DNA of 64,000 nt from Chara braunii (taxonomy: Eukaryota; Streptophyta; Charophyceae; Charales; Characeae), in contig BFEA01000013.1 of the NCBI GenBank assembly GCA_003427395.1, positions 5,415,384 through 5,479,383 on the forward strand. Reading direction: 5' to 3'. Positions 44,881 to 54,880 of the stretch are shown here, piece by piece. The position numbers and the translations under genes are program-made. The notes below the pieces were generated by a model. The model was not told the DNA's origin. It saw only the letters and a list, made by a program, of their open reading frames with translations, and ran no database searches. Position 1 is the stretch's first letter. Each line of letters starts with the position of its first letter.

Positions 44881-45139
44881 AGAAAGCGCCAGCATGCTGC
44901 CACAGTCTCGCGTCGTCGTCCACAGTGCGTGGGCGCAGCCAGCGTCGAGCCAGCGTCAATGCCAGCCTCCTGTCAGAGTCGAGCCAGCGTTGAAGCAGCA
45001 TAGCAAGACTGAATGTCGACTTCCTAGAGACCCAGCCTTAAGTAGTGTTTGACGAGGCTTTCGGGCCTCAGGTCTCCTTCCCACAGTCGTACAGATTGAC
45101 TCACAGCCGGGGGCCTGGATTGTATACAGTTGCAGACTT

Positions 45140-45440
45140 CCCTTTGGTCCTGATGCTGTCTGGGTACGTGCATACAAACAAGTGTGTGCGTCTGACCGGC
45201 GGCCTGGGCTGGGTATAAGTCAACTGTCACTTGTCCAGGCCCTGAATCTTTACGTGGGGTTCTTTTCCCACTTTGGCCTGGGTCTGATGCTGTCTGGGTA
45301 CCTGCATACAAACAAGTGTGTGCGTCCGACCGTTGGCCTGGGCTGGGTACACTTTGACTTTGACTGTTGGGTATCCGACAGTTGACTTTAGTCAACTGTC
45401 ACTCATCCAGGCCCTGAATCTTCATGTGGGGTTCTTTCCC
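45140..45440. repeat. 144-bp tandem duplication in the solo LTR
   Basis: GATGCTGTCTGGGTAC(G/C)TGC at 45,152 and 45,296, each followed by ATACAAACAAGTGTGTGCGT and GGCCTGGGCTGGGTA. The single-copy version is at about 56,870 in the other LTR. Confidence 0.8.
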
Positions 45441-45516
45441 CCTTCGGCCTGGGTCTGAGTGCGGCCGGGCCCAGGCCCTCAGACATTCCACGAGGCATAC
45501 TGTATGGGTTATTGCA

Positions 45517-46658
45517 TATATGATTTCTCCAATATTGCCTGTGCTTTTTGGAGCTCAATGATTGCCCAGGAGAAGGCTGACAATCATCAACACAAACATG
45601 AGTGAGCGGGGGGGAGGGAATCATATTTTGTGCATAATGCATATGTTTTCTCCAATATTGCCTGTGCTTTTTGGAGCTCAGTGACTGCCCGGAGCTGTTA
45701 TTCTTAGAAGCATTGCCGCAGCTGGTTCAGTAACGACAATGGTGGCCATTCCTCTGTATGTGTCTCTGTGAGTGTGTGCGCACGTGTGCATGTCTGGGGG
45801 GGGGTGTCTGCAGCGTTTTTTTTTGTTTTTTTTTTAGCCCATCTAGGGTTTGTGCCGCTGTGGTCTTCCCCTCCCCCTCTTCCCTTTTTGGGTTCTCCCC
45901 TCCATGGTTTGTTTTCCCCATTCTTAGGAGCATTGACGTAGCTGGTTCAGTAACGACACTCTGTGGTCTTCCCCTCCCCCTTCCCCGTTTTAGGGTTGTC
46001 CCCTCCATGGTTTGTTTTCCCCATTCTTAGGGACATTGCCGCATCTGATTTAGTAACGACAATTGCGGCTGTCCATTCCTCTGTATGTGTCTCTGTGTGT
46101 TATGCGTGCACATCTGGGTGGGTGTTTCTGCAGCCTTTTCTTTTGCTTTGTTTTTGCCCATCTAGGGGTTTTGCCGCTGTGGTCTTTCCCTCCCACTCCC
46201 CCCTTTTAGGGTTCTCCCCTCCATGGTTTGTGTTCCCCATCGGTTGTGTTTCTTTCTTACTTTCGTTTAGGGTTTACACTGCTATGTTTTTTTCCCTTTT
46301 ACGAGTTTGCGCCACCGCTCTTTGGGGCTGCTCCTTGGCGCCGTAGGACTGGAAAGGGTGGGCCTTGAATAGGTGGTTGATGTTTAAAGTTCTTACCTTT
46401 GCCTCTCCCTATGTGTTGATGATGTACATTGCACCAATACTTTGTTTTGTACCTCATTAAATCCTCAGCCAAGTCTTTATTGATTACTTTGTTTGTGTTT
46501 TGGTGTTCCCGTCCTTACCTTCTATGAAGTGGTTATTTCTGCTATTTTGATTAGCTGGGCTTTTGAGAGTCATTGGTATTCCAGGGTGTTACAGCTGTTC
46601 TCGCGGGCCATTCCTGCGCGTTTCTGATGGTTGTTATTTGTGTTTGCTGTTTGTTCAG
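45517..46658. repeat. Distal part of the TAF2 intron with diverged repeats
   Basis: TTTCTCCAATATTGCCTGTG is present at 45,523 and 45,651. From 45,700, ATTCTTAG(G/A)(A/G)(G/A)CATTG and TTTAGTAACGACA- or TTCAGTAACGACA-type words recur three times (about 45,702, 45,920 and 46,025). TAGGGTT(C/G)TCCCCTCCATGG recurs also. The region ends in the T-rich acceptor before the TAF2 exon. No gene is recognised. Confidence 0.6.
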
Positions 46659-46812
46659 CTGTTATGAAGACTACTTGGGCACTCCTTTTCCCTATGGATG
46701 CTACAAACAGGTTTTTCTTGATGCTGAGGATTTAATCTCAGGCTGCCAGGTGTTTGCATCAGTGACAAAGATCAGCTCACATCTTCTTATCGATGAGCGA
46801 GTTATTGATAAG
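46659..46812 (+). CDS. TAF2: TAF2 internal exon (next exon)
   Basis: The 154-bp exon is preceded by TTTGCTGTTTGTTCAG and followed by GTGAGT, both canonical splice signals. Its first base C completes the AG left by the exon at 25,250-25,449. It then reads CYEDYLGTPFPYGCYKQVFL, DAEDLISGCQVFASVTKISS and HLLIDERVIDK, ending at a codon boundary. YEDYL...PFP.G.YKQVF followed by I.S..L..DE.VID is a strong TAF2 signature. The exon is undamaged, so the host gene may be functional. The following exon is not confidently found in this window. Confidence 0.9.
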
Positions 46813-48789
46813 GTGAGTAGACAGGCTCCTCGATTGCACGGCAGCTCAAGTGATCAGGCCTTGTCACGTGGGCACTGTGAGACTTGTTTTGTGATTAGCA
46901 ATTGCCTTCAGTTTTTCTGATCCATGGCCCCAGAAGAACACATGGAGCTTCTTTCCACCTTTCCCGCCTTCAAGCACCTGGACTCGTGGTGTGATATTGA
47001 AAGCAAGGCAACATTCGTGGAGTAACGTTTTGTGTTGCTAAGACCACACATTTACCTTTTTTCCATATTTGAGAGTCAAAGTTGCTATTGGTTGGCTCTT
47101 GCCGTTGGATGTGATTTTGCCCGGTCAGGTTGGCTCCACTCACTGGCAGGCTTTTATGGAACGAAGCTAACGGCCTGTGTATGTGGTGCATGCCACAGTG
47201 GCTGGTGGAGGGAGTGGTGGTTAAAAATCATCAAATCTGTGACGAGGCGGAGGCAGAGGCAAGGCAACGAGGCTGGGAGATAGAGGGAGAGAGTGAGAGC
47301 ACACACACACACACACACTCAACTCGATGCAGACTCGATACGACTCGCCGGACGCAGACACGAAGTGGCAAAGTCGCAGAGTCGAAGTCTTGGATTTCTG
47401 AACGCAATGTCGAGGCAAGTCACACCGAAGCACAAGCACTGAGGCCGCAAACTGAATGCCCGTACTGGGCTTGGGTCCGATCTCAAGTATCGGACTGTTC
47501 AGTCCGATGGGCAGAAGTGCAATTTGCCCAGGGCTGAACTGAAAATCGAAAATTTGAAAATGGGCGCCAGAATGCCGGATGGCGCCAAGTGTCCGAAATC
47601 AGAAAAATAAAACAAAGAGAAAAATAAAAATAAGAAAACAAAGAAAAGAAAATGTGTGCAGCGAACTGCGGGTAGCGTCCCGCGGACCAGGGATCGAGCC
47701 CTGGTGTAGTCCGTAACACTATCCCCTCCCTCTAGAAGGCAACGTCCCGGCTGCAAAAAATCATGAAGCAATGCGGAAATCTGTGAAGGACGGGACGGGG
47801 CCGATCACTGGTTAACAAGTCGAAAGGGAAGAGGGGTATAATGTGGGTGGCATGGGCTGCGGGAGTAAGAGGGAACAGGGTTTGGTACCGGTGAACAGTG
47901 TTGTCCTACTGATGAACTAGGGGGGGGGTTGCACGGAACAGGGTAGTCCTACAAATGAACTAAAGGGACGGCAGGGAGCAGGGTAGTCCTACTGATGAAC
48001 TAAGGGGATTGCATGGTTTGCTATAGGTTAAGGGGGAACGAAGTTCAGGGAACAGGGAACTTCTATTGTTCTACTGGGTAAGGGAAACGGTGTTCAGGAA
48101 AACAGGGCATTGCTAATGATGTTCTACAGGGTTGTCAAAGTCAGGAAGAAAAGAAACAAAAAAAATGAAAATGTTTGTTCAGGATGCAAGGGCTGGTTGT
48201 GCCTGAAGAAGCAACATCTCATGTGGGAACAAAGTGTTCGGGTATCTTGAAAGGAGGTCTGCAGCGGTCTTGATCAGGTTTTGGAGTAGGTGGTGGAAGC
48301 GGTCTTCAGTGGCTGCAACGGGTAGAAGTCCAAGAAGCGTAGCAGTAGTCCACATGTCCAAAGTCCAAGTGTTAGGGTGTGTCCGGTACATCAACTGCAA
48401 TGAGATCTGATCTGGAAGCAGGTAAGTCGCAGACTGATGCAAATATCCACGTCGCAAGTTGCTGCTCCAGTAAGTTTGCGAGTCGGGATGCCGGCCAATG
48501 AAACAGCATGGTGGCCAAACCAGCTGCATAATCTCCATGAACAGTGAGGCAGCAGGCCATCGTCCTCATGCGCTTGCCATTAGATCCTTTATCGCCGGCG
48601 TCACGCAGGTCCACAAGCATTGGACAAGAGAGACAAGGTATTGGAGAGGACAGATGGGACAAGGCTAGGCGAGGGTAGGGGCAGATCAGACATCAGGAAT
48701 TAGGGTCAAGGGGAGGGTGGCTGGGTTCAAGGGTGGGTGTAGCGCAGGGTTGTGAGGGTTTAGCGGGGGGGGTTATGCTATAGTTATAT
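46813..48789. repeat. Region downstream of the TAF2 exon with short tandem repeats
   Basis: A (CA)n run lies at about 47,301-47,319. A roughly 42-bp unit (GAACAGGGTAGTCCTACTGATGAACTAA) is repeated about three times at 47,893-48,020, with decayed copies to 48,130. 48,180-48,780 may be the 3' end of element D, but I see no matching LTR. The frame at 47,032-47,283 is not assigned. Confidence 0.5.
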
Positions 48790-48795
48790 AGGTAT

Positions 48796-48930
48796 CTAGG
48801 ACATAGGATCAGCACGATCATAGGCGCGGACAAGTTTCATGGCGTTCTTAAGATTAGAGAGAGGTTCCCATGTAGATTCTTCGTCGGGGTATCCGGTCCA
48901 TTTGACTTTGTATTCAGTGATTGGTTTCGG
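48796..48930 (-). pseudogene. Chromodomain of element D
   Basis: The minus strand reads EYKVKWTGYPDEESTWEPLS then NLKNAMKLVRAYD. This is a textbook chromodomain, with the aromatic residues at Y, W and W, and its GYP.EE.TWEP signature. Such domains bind modified histone tails and steer integration. A stop after ETIIGR separates it from the integrase frame. Confidence 0.85.
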
Positions 48931-48934
48931 ATGA

Positions 48935-49906
48935 TCAGATACCTGAGTGGTTCATCGGCCGATGATGGTTTCGAATGAATTCAAGGCCTGTGGGTAGCAT
49001 GGTTGGTGGAGGGCGGTCGGCTAACTGGGGTGGGGATTCATGGTATTCTTTTAGGTACTCGACATGGAAGACTGTGTGGACACGGCTCATGTCAGGGGGA
49101 AGTTGGAGTTTGTAGTTGACAGGGGAGGTTTGTTCAATGATGGGGAAGGGACCGAGCCACTTGTTCGAGAGTTTTTTGGACAAGTCGTGTTCGGGTTCAA
49201 AGCATTTGGCGGAGAGCCAGACTTTGTCCCCTACTGTGAATGACACATCGCGTCTATGTTTGTCAGTCTTGTTGGCTTGTTGTTCTTGGGTTTGTTCAAT
49301 GGCTTCGGAGGCTTCTCTCAAGAGTCTGTTCATTGTTGCTACCCATTCGCTGAGAGAGGGGCAGGGGGTGGATGGGTTAAGCTACGAAGGAAGCAAGAAG
49401 TCAGAGGGCAAGCGAGGGTGGTAGCCAAGGTCGAGGTAGAATGGAGACATGCCGGTGGAAGGGCAGACAGCGTTGTTGTAGGCAATCTCGGCGGCTGTGA
49501 GCAACTAATCCCAATTGTGTTGGTGAGGATGACAATACTTCCGCAGGATTCTTTGGAGAGTATCGTTCATCTTCTCTGTTTGTCCATCGGTCTGTGGATG
49601 GAATGCAGTGCTGTACTTCAGCATGGTTCCATAGGTCGTGAAGAGGTGTTTCCAGAATTGTGAGAGAAAGCGAGGATCACTGTCACTGATGATGTTCTTG
49701 GTGAGGCCATGATGGCGAGCAACATGGTCGAAGAAGAGTGTGGCGACGACCTTGGCACTGTGCGAGGTCGTGCAAGGGATGAAGTGGGCACGTTTGGTCA
49801 AGCGGTAGACAATGACGTAGATGCAATCATGCCCGTGGTCGGTCTTGGGAAGACCGCACACGAAGTCCATGGAGATGGACTGCCAACGGTGAGTAGGGAT
49901 GGGCAA
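48935..49906 (-). pseudogene. Integrase core and C-terminus of element D
   Basis: The core has SISMDFVCGLPK (first Asp), ISDSDPRFLSQFW (second Asp) and HPQTDGQTEKMN (Glu), so D,D-35-E is complete. RLTKRAHFIPC and KYCHPHQHNWD also fit. The C-terminal frame (48,935-49,333) has DKVWLSAKCFEPEHDLSKKL, GPFPIIEQTSPVNYKL and HTVFHVEYLKEY, the usual GPF barrel. A stop near 49,504 and frame changes separate the parts. Confidence 0.8.
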
Positions 49907-49930
49907 TGATTGGAGCTTGTCGGGTTTGGC

Positions 49931-50254
49931 CTAGTTCGAGGGATTAACGGCTTGACACGTGGGGCATGAGCGAATGTATGCCTTGACGTCGGTGAGTAGG
50001 GAAGGCCGGTAGAAGTAGCGGGAGATGGTGTCGAAGGTTTTCTGGAAACCGAGATGTCCTGCGGTCTTGGCGTCGTGGTGCTCGGCCAAGAGCTGAGTAC
50101 GGAGGCCTCGTGCGTCAGCTACCTTGTTGTACTCTCCCTTGATTGGATCAAGTTGATAGTCATACATGTCTATCACTTGAATCCAGTGCTTAAGTGCGTC
50201 AGAGAGTACCGGTTGTGTTTTGATCCAGCGCAGTGTCTCATGGTCAGATCTCAC
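49931..50254 (-). pseudogene. RNase H end fused to integrase zinc module, element D
   Basis: The frame starts with RNase H sequence (RSDHETLRWIKTQPVLSDAL, KGEYNKVADA). Where LSRRAD is expected it jumps to GLRTQLLAEHHDAKTAGHLG and SCPTCQAVN, the HHCC zinc module. The join at about 50,110 deletes the connecting sequence. The RNase H side is very close to element A (14,210-14,330), while the integrase side is not. Confidence 0.75.
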
Positions 50255-51015
50255 ATAGAAAAATTTGCCAAGGAGATAGTGTCTCCAGTGGACCAGCGCT
50301 CGGTAAAGGGCATAGAGCTCACGCTCGTAGGTAAACGTGGCTAGCTTCTAAGGCGACATCTTTTTGCTCATGTACTCGATAGGTCTAAACTTGGGCCCCT
50401 CCTTTTGCGCAAGGACCGCGCCTATGCCAAATTGGCTGGCGTCTATGGTCACTACGAATGGCTTATCAGGATCCGGAAGTTTAAGAACCTCATAGTGTGT
50501 CAGGGCATACGTCAGTTTCCTGAAGGCCGCCTCACACTCTTCAGTCCACTCCCAAGGGGTATCCAGTCGAGTTAGATTTGTTAATGGGGAAGCTATATTA
50601 CTGTAGTTCTTTACAAACAGACGATAGTAGCCCGTCATCCCCAAAAACGATTTGACGTCAGTAACAGTTGTGAGGTCTGGGCCAGTCACGTATGCTGGCC
50701 ACCTTCCCATCATCCGACCGCAATCCATCCGCTGAGGTTTCATGACCCAAGTACAAGATCTTGGTGCGACCGAACTCGCATTTCTCCAAGTTAACCTTGT
50801 ATTGGTGCTGTCTTAGGAGACCTAGCACTATTTTCAAGTGCTCAGCGTGCTCCTCTACAGTCCTACTAAAGATAAGAATATCGTCGAGGTACACGACGAT
50901 TAACTTTTCTAAGTACTCATGAAATATCCTGTTCATCGCGTGCTGGAATGTACCAGGTGCATTGCATAGGCCAAAGGGCATCACCACAAACTCGTACAGA
51001 CCGTACCTGGTTTGA
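50255..51015 (-). pseudogene. RT palm, thumb and RNase H of element D
   Basis: The frame begins in mid-RT with TRYGLYEFV, then VMPFGLCNAPGTFQHAMNRI, and the active site VVYLDDILIFSRTVEEH with both Asp residues kept. LYLGHE, SFLGMTGYYRLFVKNYS and TRLDTPWEWTEECEAAF follow, then RNase H (VVTIDASQFGIGAVLAQ, EYMSKKMS-like). A frame change occurs near 50,700. Motif A with the first catalytic Asp is absent because of the upstream junction, so the enzyme is dead. Sequence is close to element A. Confidence 0.8.
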
Positions 51016-51550
51016 AACGCTCAGTCGGCTCGAGAGTGAGGAAGAAGGGGAGGTCGGTGACCGTCTGATCGAAGAAGCACTGGGTCTTGTCATCCCCTAG
51101 GGTAACGGAGATGGGAGTCGGAGACCCTGTCGTGGGTAAGCGGGCTTCCTTCACCACGCGTGGGTGAATTAAGTCACCCTGAGAACTGGAATCCCACAGC
51201 GCCGAGTACACCCTCGTGGAGGTCCCGAGTCGTACGGGGATGATCGGGAGGGTGCGATCAGGGTCAGAGAGGATGGCGAGAAGGCGACGCAATGCAGCGA
51301 CATGGAGGGTGAGTCGCTCCTGATGAGCCTGGAGCATGCTCAAGTCCAGAAGAGAGGACACAACGTCCTCGCGAGTAGCAAGCTGCTTGCTGCAACGGGC
51401 TGAGCGAATGGCTCGACGCGTCGGTAGTCGCGGCGGGGGAGGAGGGGAGACGGTGGTCTGCGGAGGCGCAGACAGTACTGCGACAGAGGGCTGAGTACAC
51501 TCTGTCGAGTCCTGCGATACCTCAACTCCAGTAGCGAGAGGGGCGAACCG
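51016..51550 (-). pseudogene. Protease region of element D
   Basis: The minus strand reads LPIIPVRLGTSTRVYSALWD then SSSQGDLIHPRVVKEARLP, ISVTLGDD and DLPFFLTLEPTERF. This is a retropepsin-like layout in which the usual Asp-Ser-Gly reads Asp-Ser-Ser. It stops at the junction with RT sequence. The part before it is Pro- and Arg-rich linker. Confidence 0.6.
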
Positions 51551-52235
51551 NNNNNNNNNNNNNNNNNNNNNNNNNNNNNNNNNNNNNNNNNNNNNNNNNN
51601 NNNNNNNNNNNNNNNNNNNNNNNNNNNNNNNNNNNNNNNNNNNNNNNNNNNNNNNNNNNNNNNNNNNNNNNNNNNNNNNNNNNNNNNNNNNNNNNNNNNN
51701 NNNNNNNNNNNNNNNNNNNNNNNNNNNNNNNNNNNNNNNNNNNNNNNNNNNNNNNNNNNNNNNNNNNNNNNNNNNNNNNNNNNNNNNNNNNNNNNNNNNN
51801 NNNNNNNNNNNNNNNNNNNNNNNNNNNNNNNNNNNNNNNNNNNNNNNNNNNNNNNNNNNNNNNNNNNNNNNNNNNNNNNNNNNNNNNNNNNNNNNNNNNN
51901 NNNNNNNNNNNNNNNNNNNNNNNNNNNNNNNNNNNNNNNNNNNNNNNNNNNNNNNNNNNNNNNNNNNNNNNNNNNNNNNNNNNNNNNNNNNNNNNNNNNN
52001 NNNNNNNNNNNNNNNNNNNNNNNNNNNNNNNNNNNNNNNNNNNNNNNNNNNNNNNNNNNNNNNNNNNNNNNNNNNNNNNNNNNNNNNNNNNNNNNNNNNN
52101 NNNNNNNNNNNNNNNNNNNNNNNNNNNNNNNNNNNNNNNNNNNNNNNNNNNNNNNNNNNNNNNNNNNNNNNNNNNNNNNNNNNNNNNNNNNNNNNNNNNN
52201 NNNNNNNNNNNNNNNNNNNNNNNNNNNNNNNNNNN
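51551..52235. other. Assembly gap (685 N)
   Basis: All bases are N. It removes the end of gag and the start of protease of element D. Confidence 1.
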
Positions 52236-52979
52236 CAGTGGGGCAACAGCGTCCTGCTCACCATACTCTAGCGCGCTGAAGCGGCGCGAGAAGTGGCGGC
52301 CCTGCTGCGTGGAACGGCGGGGGCGACCCCGGAAAGGGGAACGGCGCTGGGAAGTGCCGTGAGAGGAGGAGGAGGCATAGCCCGTGCGCTGGGGCTGGGA
52401 GGAGGAGGCGGGGTGAAGACGAGCTCGCATCCGCTGGTGGTCCCTGGCGGCCTCGTAAGCGTGTGGGGCCGATGTGAATTCGTACCGCCATAGCTCGGAG
52501 CGGTACTCGAGCGGAAGGCTGGCCAAGAAACGATCGATAAGGGCAGCCTCGGGGAGGAACGCCACGTCGCAAACGAGGCTGGCGTCCTGAAAGACCTGGA
52601 TGTGGCGATCCAGGCCGGCAGCGCCACCAGAGTCGGACGAGTGTGTAGTGACGACACGCTCGAAGGCGTCAGTCACGTCGTATCGGGCTGCGAAGCGATC
52701 CTCGAGGAATGCCTGGAAATCCACGAAGGTCGGAGTCCGACCCTCACGAAGGGAGTAGGCATAGAAATCCTCCCAGGCCTCGAAAAGATCGCCACGCAGG
52801 CGCGTGGAGAGGTGACCCACCCACGTCTCGGGTGTGGCGCCCATGAGCTGGAGTGTGCGGGTGGCAGACTGCATCCACCGAGACAGGAGTATGCCTGTAC
52901 CGTCATACAAGGCAATGTCTGACAAGCGGATGAGTGCTGCGCCACCGTTTTGGCGGCGAGGGGATAGCCAGCACGACAC
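52236..52979 (-). pseudogene. gag of element D (capsid region), 3' part lost in gap
   Basis: The minus-strand frame reads LIRLSDIALYDGTGILLSRW, GHLSTRLRGDLFEAWEDFYA, YSLREGRTPTFVDFQAFLED, RFLASLPLEYRSELWRYEF and then an Arg/Ser/Gln-rich tail. The W...L.G.A..W...F..F...L..RF pattern is that of retrotransposon capsid. The frame is open to the gap, so this is the least damaged coding region of the element. Confidence 0.7.
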
Positions 52980-53390
52980 CTCTTCAACACGAGTGTGCCG
53001 TGCTACAGAGCCATGGACACACTGTGGCGAGTGTGTTATGAGGCTGCTTACGCACGCGCATGGCTCGGCAAGTGCCTGGGTTCAAACCCCAGCAGCAGCA
53101 GTTGCATCCCGGATCTTGATAATATAAATCCGGGAGCGAGGCGGGGCGGGGCGGGGCAGCGGGGTGGCGTGGGCGCCCTTGGCCTTGGCGCTTGTGCGCA
53201 CGCGTCGTGATGCGGCTTCCTTTTTCGCCACGTGGAGTTCTCCTGCTGCAGCACCTTTTTTCGTTGTTTTTCCCGCTTTTTCCCGCTTTTTTGCCCGAAA
53301 ATGCCCCAAAAACAGTCGAAAACCAGACTGTTGGGTTTTGCCGTATTTCCCTGCTGTGCGGTGTGGTGGGTGGGGGCGGGGACCGTTCCC
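52980..53390 (-). other. Leader of element D
   Basis: About 410 bp between primer site and gag with no gene. It contains GGTTCAAACCCC at about 53,079, a tRNA B-box-like word, without a full tRNA. There is a (GGCGG)n-like run near 53,140. Confidence 0.45.
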
Positions 53391-53403
53391 GCTCCGATAC
53401 CAA
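53391..53403 (-). promoter_or_regulatory. Primer-binding site of element D
   Basis: The minus strand reads TTGGTATCGGAGC, one base from the Met-tRNA primer site core TGGTATCAGAGC. It adjoins the LTR end at 53,404. Confidence 0.75.
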
Positions 53404-53767
53404 TGTAGCGGACCCACCAAGTGTGGTGCTCCGCTAGTGACAGAGATGGAGATGGAGGAAGAAGGGGGAGCAAGATGGCACAACGCAGCTCCCCACGCAA
53501 GACTCCAACACACGTACTCCAAAATGTGCAAGTGAGGAATGAGACTGAAAACAGACAATGGTTGGGGTATACCCCAGCGGACTGACGGGACTGGACTGGA
53601 CTGGCTGGTACCGACNTGGGGTATACCCCAGCGGACTGACGGGACTGGACTGGACTGGCTGGTACCGACAGAGGTACCGGCCTGGACTGGCCTACCTCGA
53701 ATATAACACAGGCCTGTGAGAACAGGCCAAGGGGCTGGTCTCACAGGCCAACCCGAGGTCCGCTACA
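53404..53767 (-). repeat. LTR of element D (364 bp)
   Basis: It starts TGTAGCGGACC and ends GGTCCGCTACA, an 11-bp perfect terminal inverted repeat with TG...CA ends. A 53-bp unit is duplicated inside (53,563-53,615 and 53,617-53,669) around one N. The primer site adjoins its left edge, so it is the 5' LTR of a minus-strand element. Confidence 0.8.
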
Positions 53768-54335
53768 TACATGGGCAACCCTTAGGTGCACGACACTTAC
53801 CAGAGTGGCCCGAACTCTGAGATGAAGTATAACTCAGCCCCCCTTCCTCATATGGTCCTCCTAACCCTATTCGCTACCTTTACACTAGTGTCCTACAATG
53901 CAGGAGGGTATGACTTCTGCACGAAAGTGCAACGCCGGATCCCCCTCCGATGTTGAAGAACAAAGTAGTAACTTGTAGTCCGTAGATGCAGAATGGCTAC
54001 CTCCCTCAAGGTCGCGTACTTGAGGGAGGTCCTCAAGTCACTAAGTGTCTCCCTTAGGTTAGATTCCAAGTGTGAGCGCGTCTCACTGTCGACTCTCTCA
54101 ACTTGTCGCATGAAGTCCTCTTGATGTGTCTTGCCACCACATGCTCACTCTCAATCAACATGACCGGGTTCAGTTTCGATCCAACCCGACCTAACCCGGT
54201 GGGGGCAGATTCCCCTATCCACGCTACCCCACTTCCCATTTCGGACCAACCCTAACCCTGACCTAACCACTTAGGTTAGGGTTCGGGTGTATAAGTCAAC
54301 TCTCACCAGCAAGTAGAATCCTCTTTGATACCAAT
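53768..54335. other. Gene-free stretch with hairpin and possible primer site
   Basis: A 13-bp hairpin (AACCCTGACCTAA 54,254-54,266, TTAGGTTAGGGTT 54,271-54,283, one G.T pair) sits in CCTAACCC-rich DNA. TTGGTATCAAAGAGG on the minus strand (about 54,321-54,335) looks like another primer site next to TGTTATGATCC. That would make 54,336 onward an LTR in minus orientation. Confidence 0.4.
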
Positions 54336-54685
54336 GTTATGATCCTGGTCGATTTCAAAGTACACATTCATTAGAAAGTACAATGTCGTCCAATTGCAAA
54401 AAGAAATGAATGAACTTGAGAGGAGAAAGAGGGTAAGAAGAAGAAGAAGAAGAAGAAAGAAAGAAGAAGAAGATGATGTACACCAGCATAGACCAATGAT
54501 AATGTTCTTCTTCTTTGCCAACCACTCTTCTCCTCCTCAACTTCTCCCGTCTTATTCAAACAAGAATAATAATAACAATGTTGAATGGCTGATCCAGAAT
54601 CAATGTCGGACTCCCTCTTCTACTGCAGGTATCACTCGAGGTCCACCGTAACTGTGGCTGCCCCTCTCTCTTTTCTCTCTCATAG
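54336..54685. other. Possible LTR edge and spacer
   Basis: It starts TGTTATGATCCTGG after the putative primer site and contains an (AGA)n run at 54,436-54,475. The last 30 bases are pyrimidine-rich and end CATAG, a plausible splice acceptor. Confidence 0.35.
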
Positions 54686-54880
54686 GCCGAGGCTATGGCG
54701 GACTACCAGGGCATCGCCCTGCTGTCCAAAGAACGATACAAAGCAGCTATGGCTGCTCTAGCTCAGGCCGCCATGCTCGACTCTGCCTCGAAGCTTCTTG
54801 GTGTAGCTTTGCCCCCCCCTACGGGGCCTTCCTGCTGCAGCGCCCACCAAGGTGATGAAGATGGCAACCACCATAGCCAG
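54686..54880 (+). CDS. Unrecognised exon-like ORF with consensus splice sites
   Basis: The 195-bp segment follows CTCTCTTTTCTCTCTCATAG and is followed by GTAAGT, so both borders look like real splice sites. It is open in one frame, with an ATG at 54,695, and reads MADYQGIALLSKERYKAAMA, ALAQAAMLDSASKLLGVALP, then a Pro/Ser/His-rich end. Without splicing the frame runs on to 55,054 (119 codons). I do not recognise it. The Ala-rich helical start resembles the N-terminus of gag in element A, so a retrotransposon origin is possible. A host exon is the other option. Confidence 0.35.

Larger units (their letters stand above)
43387..45516 (-). repeat. Solo LTR of the element C family, enlarged by tandem repeats
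   Basis: It starts TGTAATGAACCCAG and ends TGGGTTATTGCA. The LTR at 56,136-57,066 has matching ends (TGCAGTGAACCCAG, GGGTTACTGCA) and the same internal order: a CACGTG palindrome, AGCGTCGAGCCAGCGTC, then GATGCTGTCTGGGTACCTGC. No retrotransposon interior adjoins it. It is more than twice as long because of two internal tandem arrays (43,512-44,880 and 45,140-45,440). Orientation is inferred from element C. Confidence 0.65.
48790..53767 (-). mobile_element. Element D: minus-strand chromodomain Ty3/gypsy element, patchwork
   Basis: In minus-strand order it has an LTR (53,404-53,767), a primer site, a leader, gag, a gap, protease, a partial RT, RNase H, integrase and a chromodomain. The RT front half is missing at a junction near 51,015, and the end of RNase H and the start of integrase are missing at a junction near 50,110. 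No left LTR is recognised. It lies head-on to TAF2. Confidence 0.75.

Noticed and set aside
47032-47283. Possible third TAF2 exon (frame with LALAV and WLHSLAGF, similar to a later TAF2 part)
   Set aside because: Only two short words agree, the residues between and after them do not, and splice borders in the right phase are not clear. Too weak next to the two strong exons.
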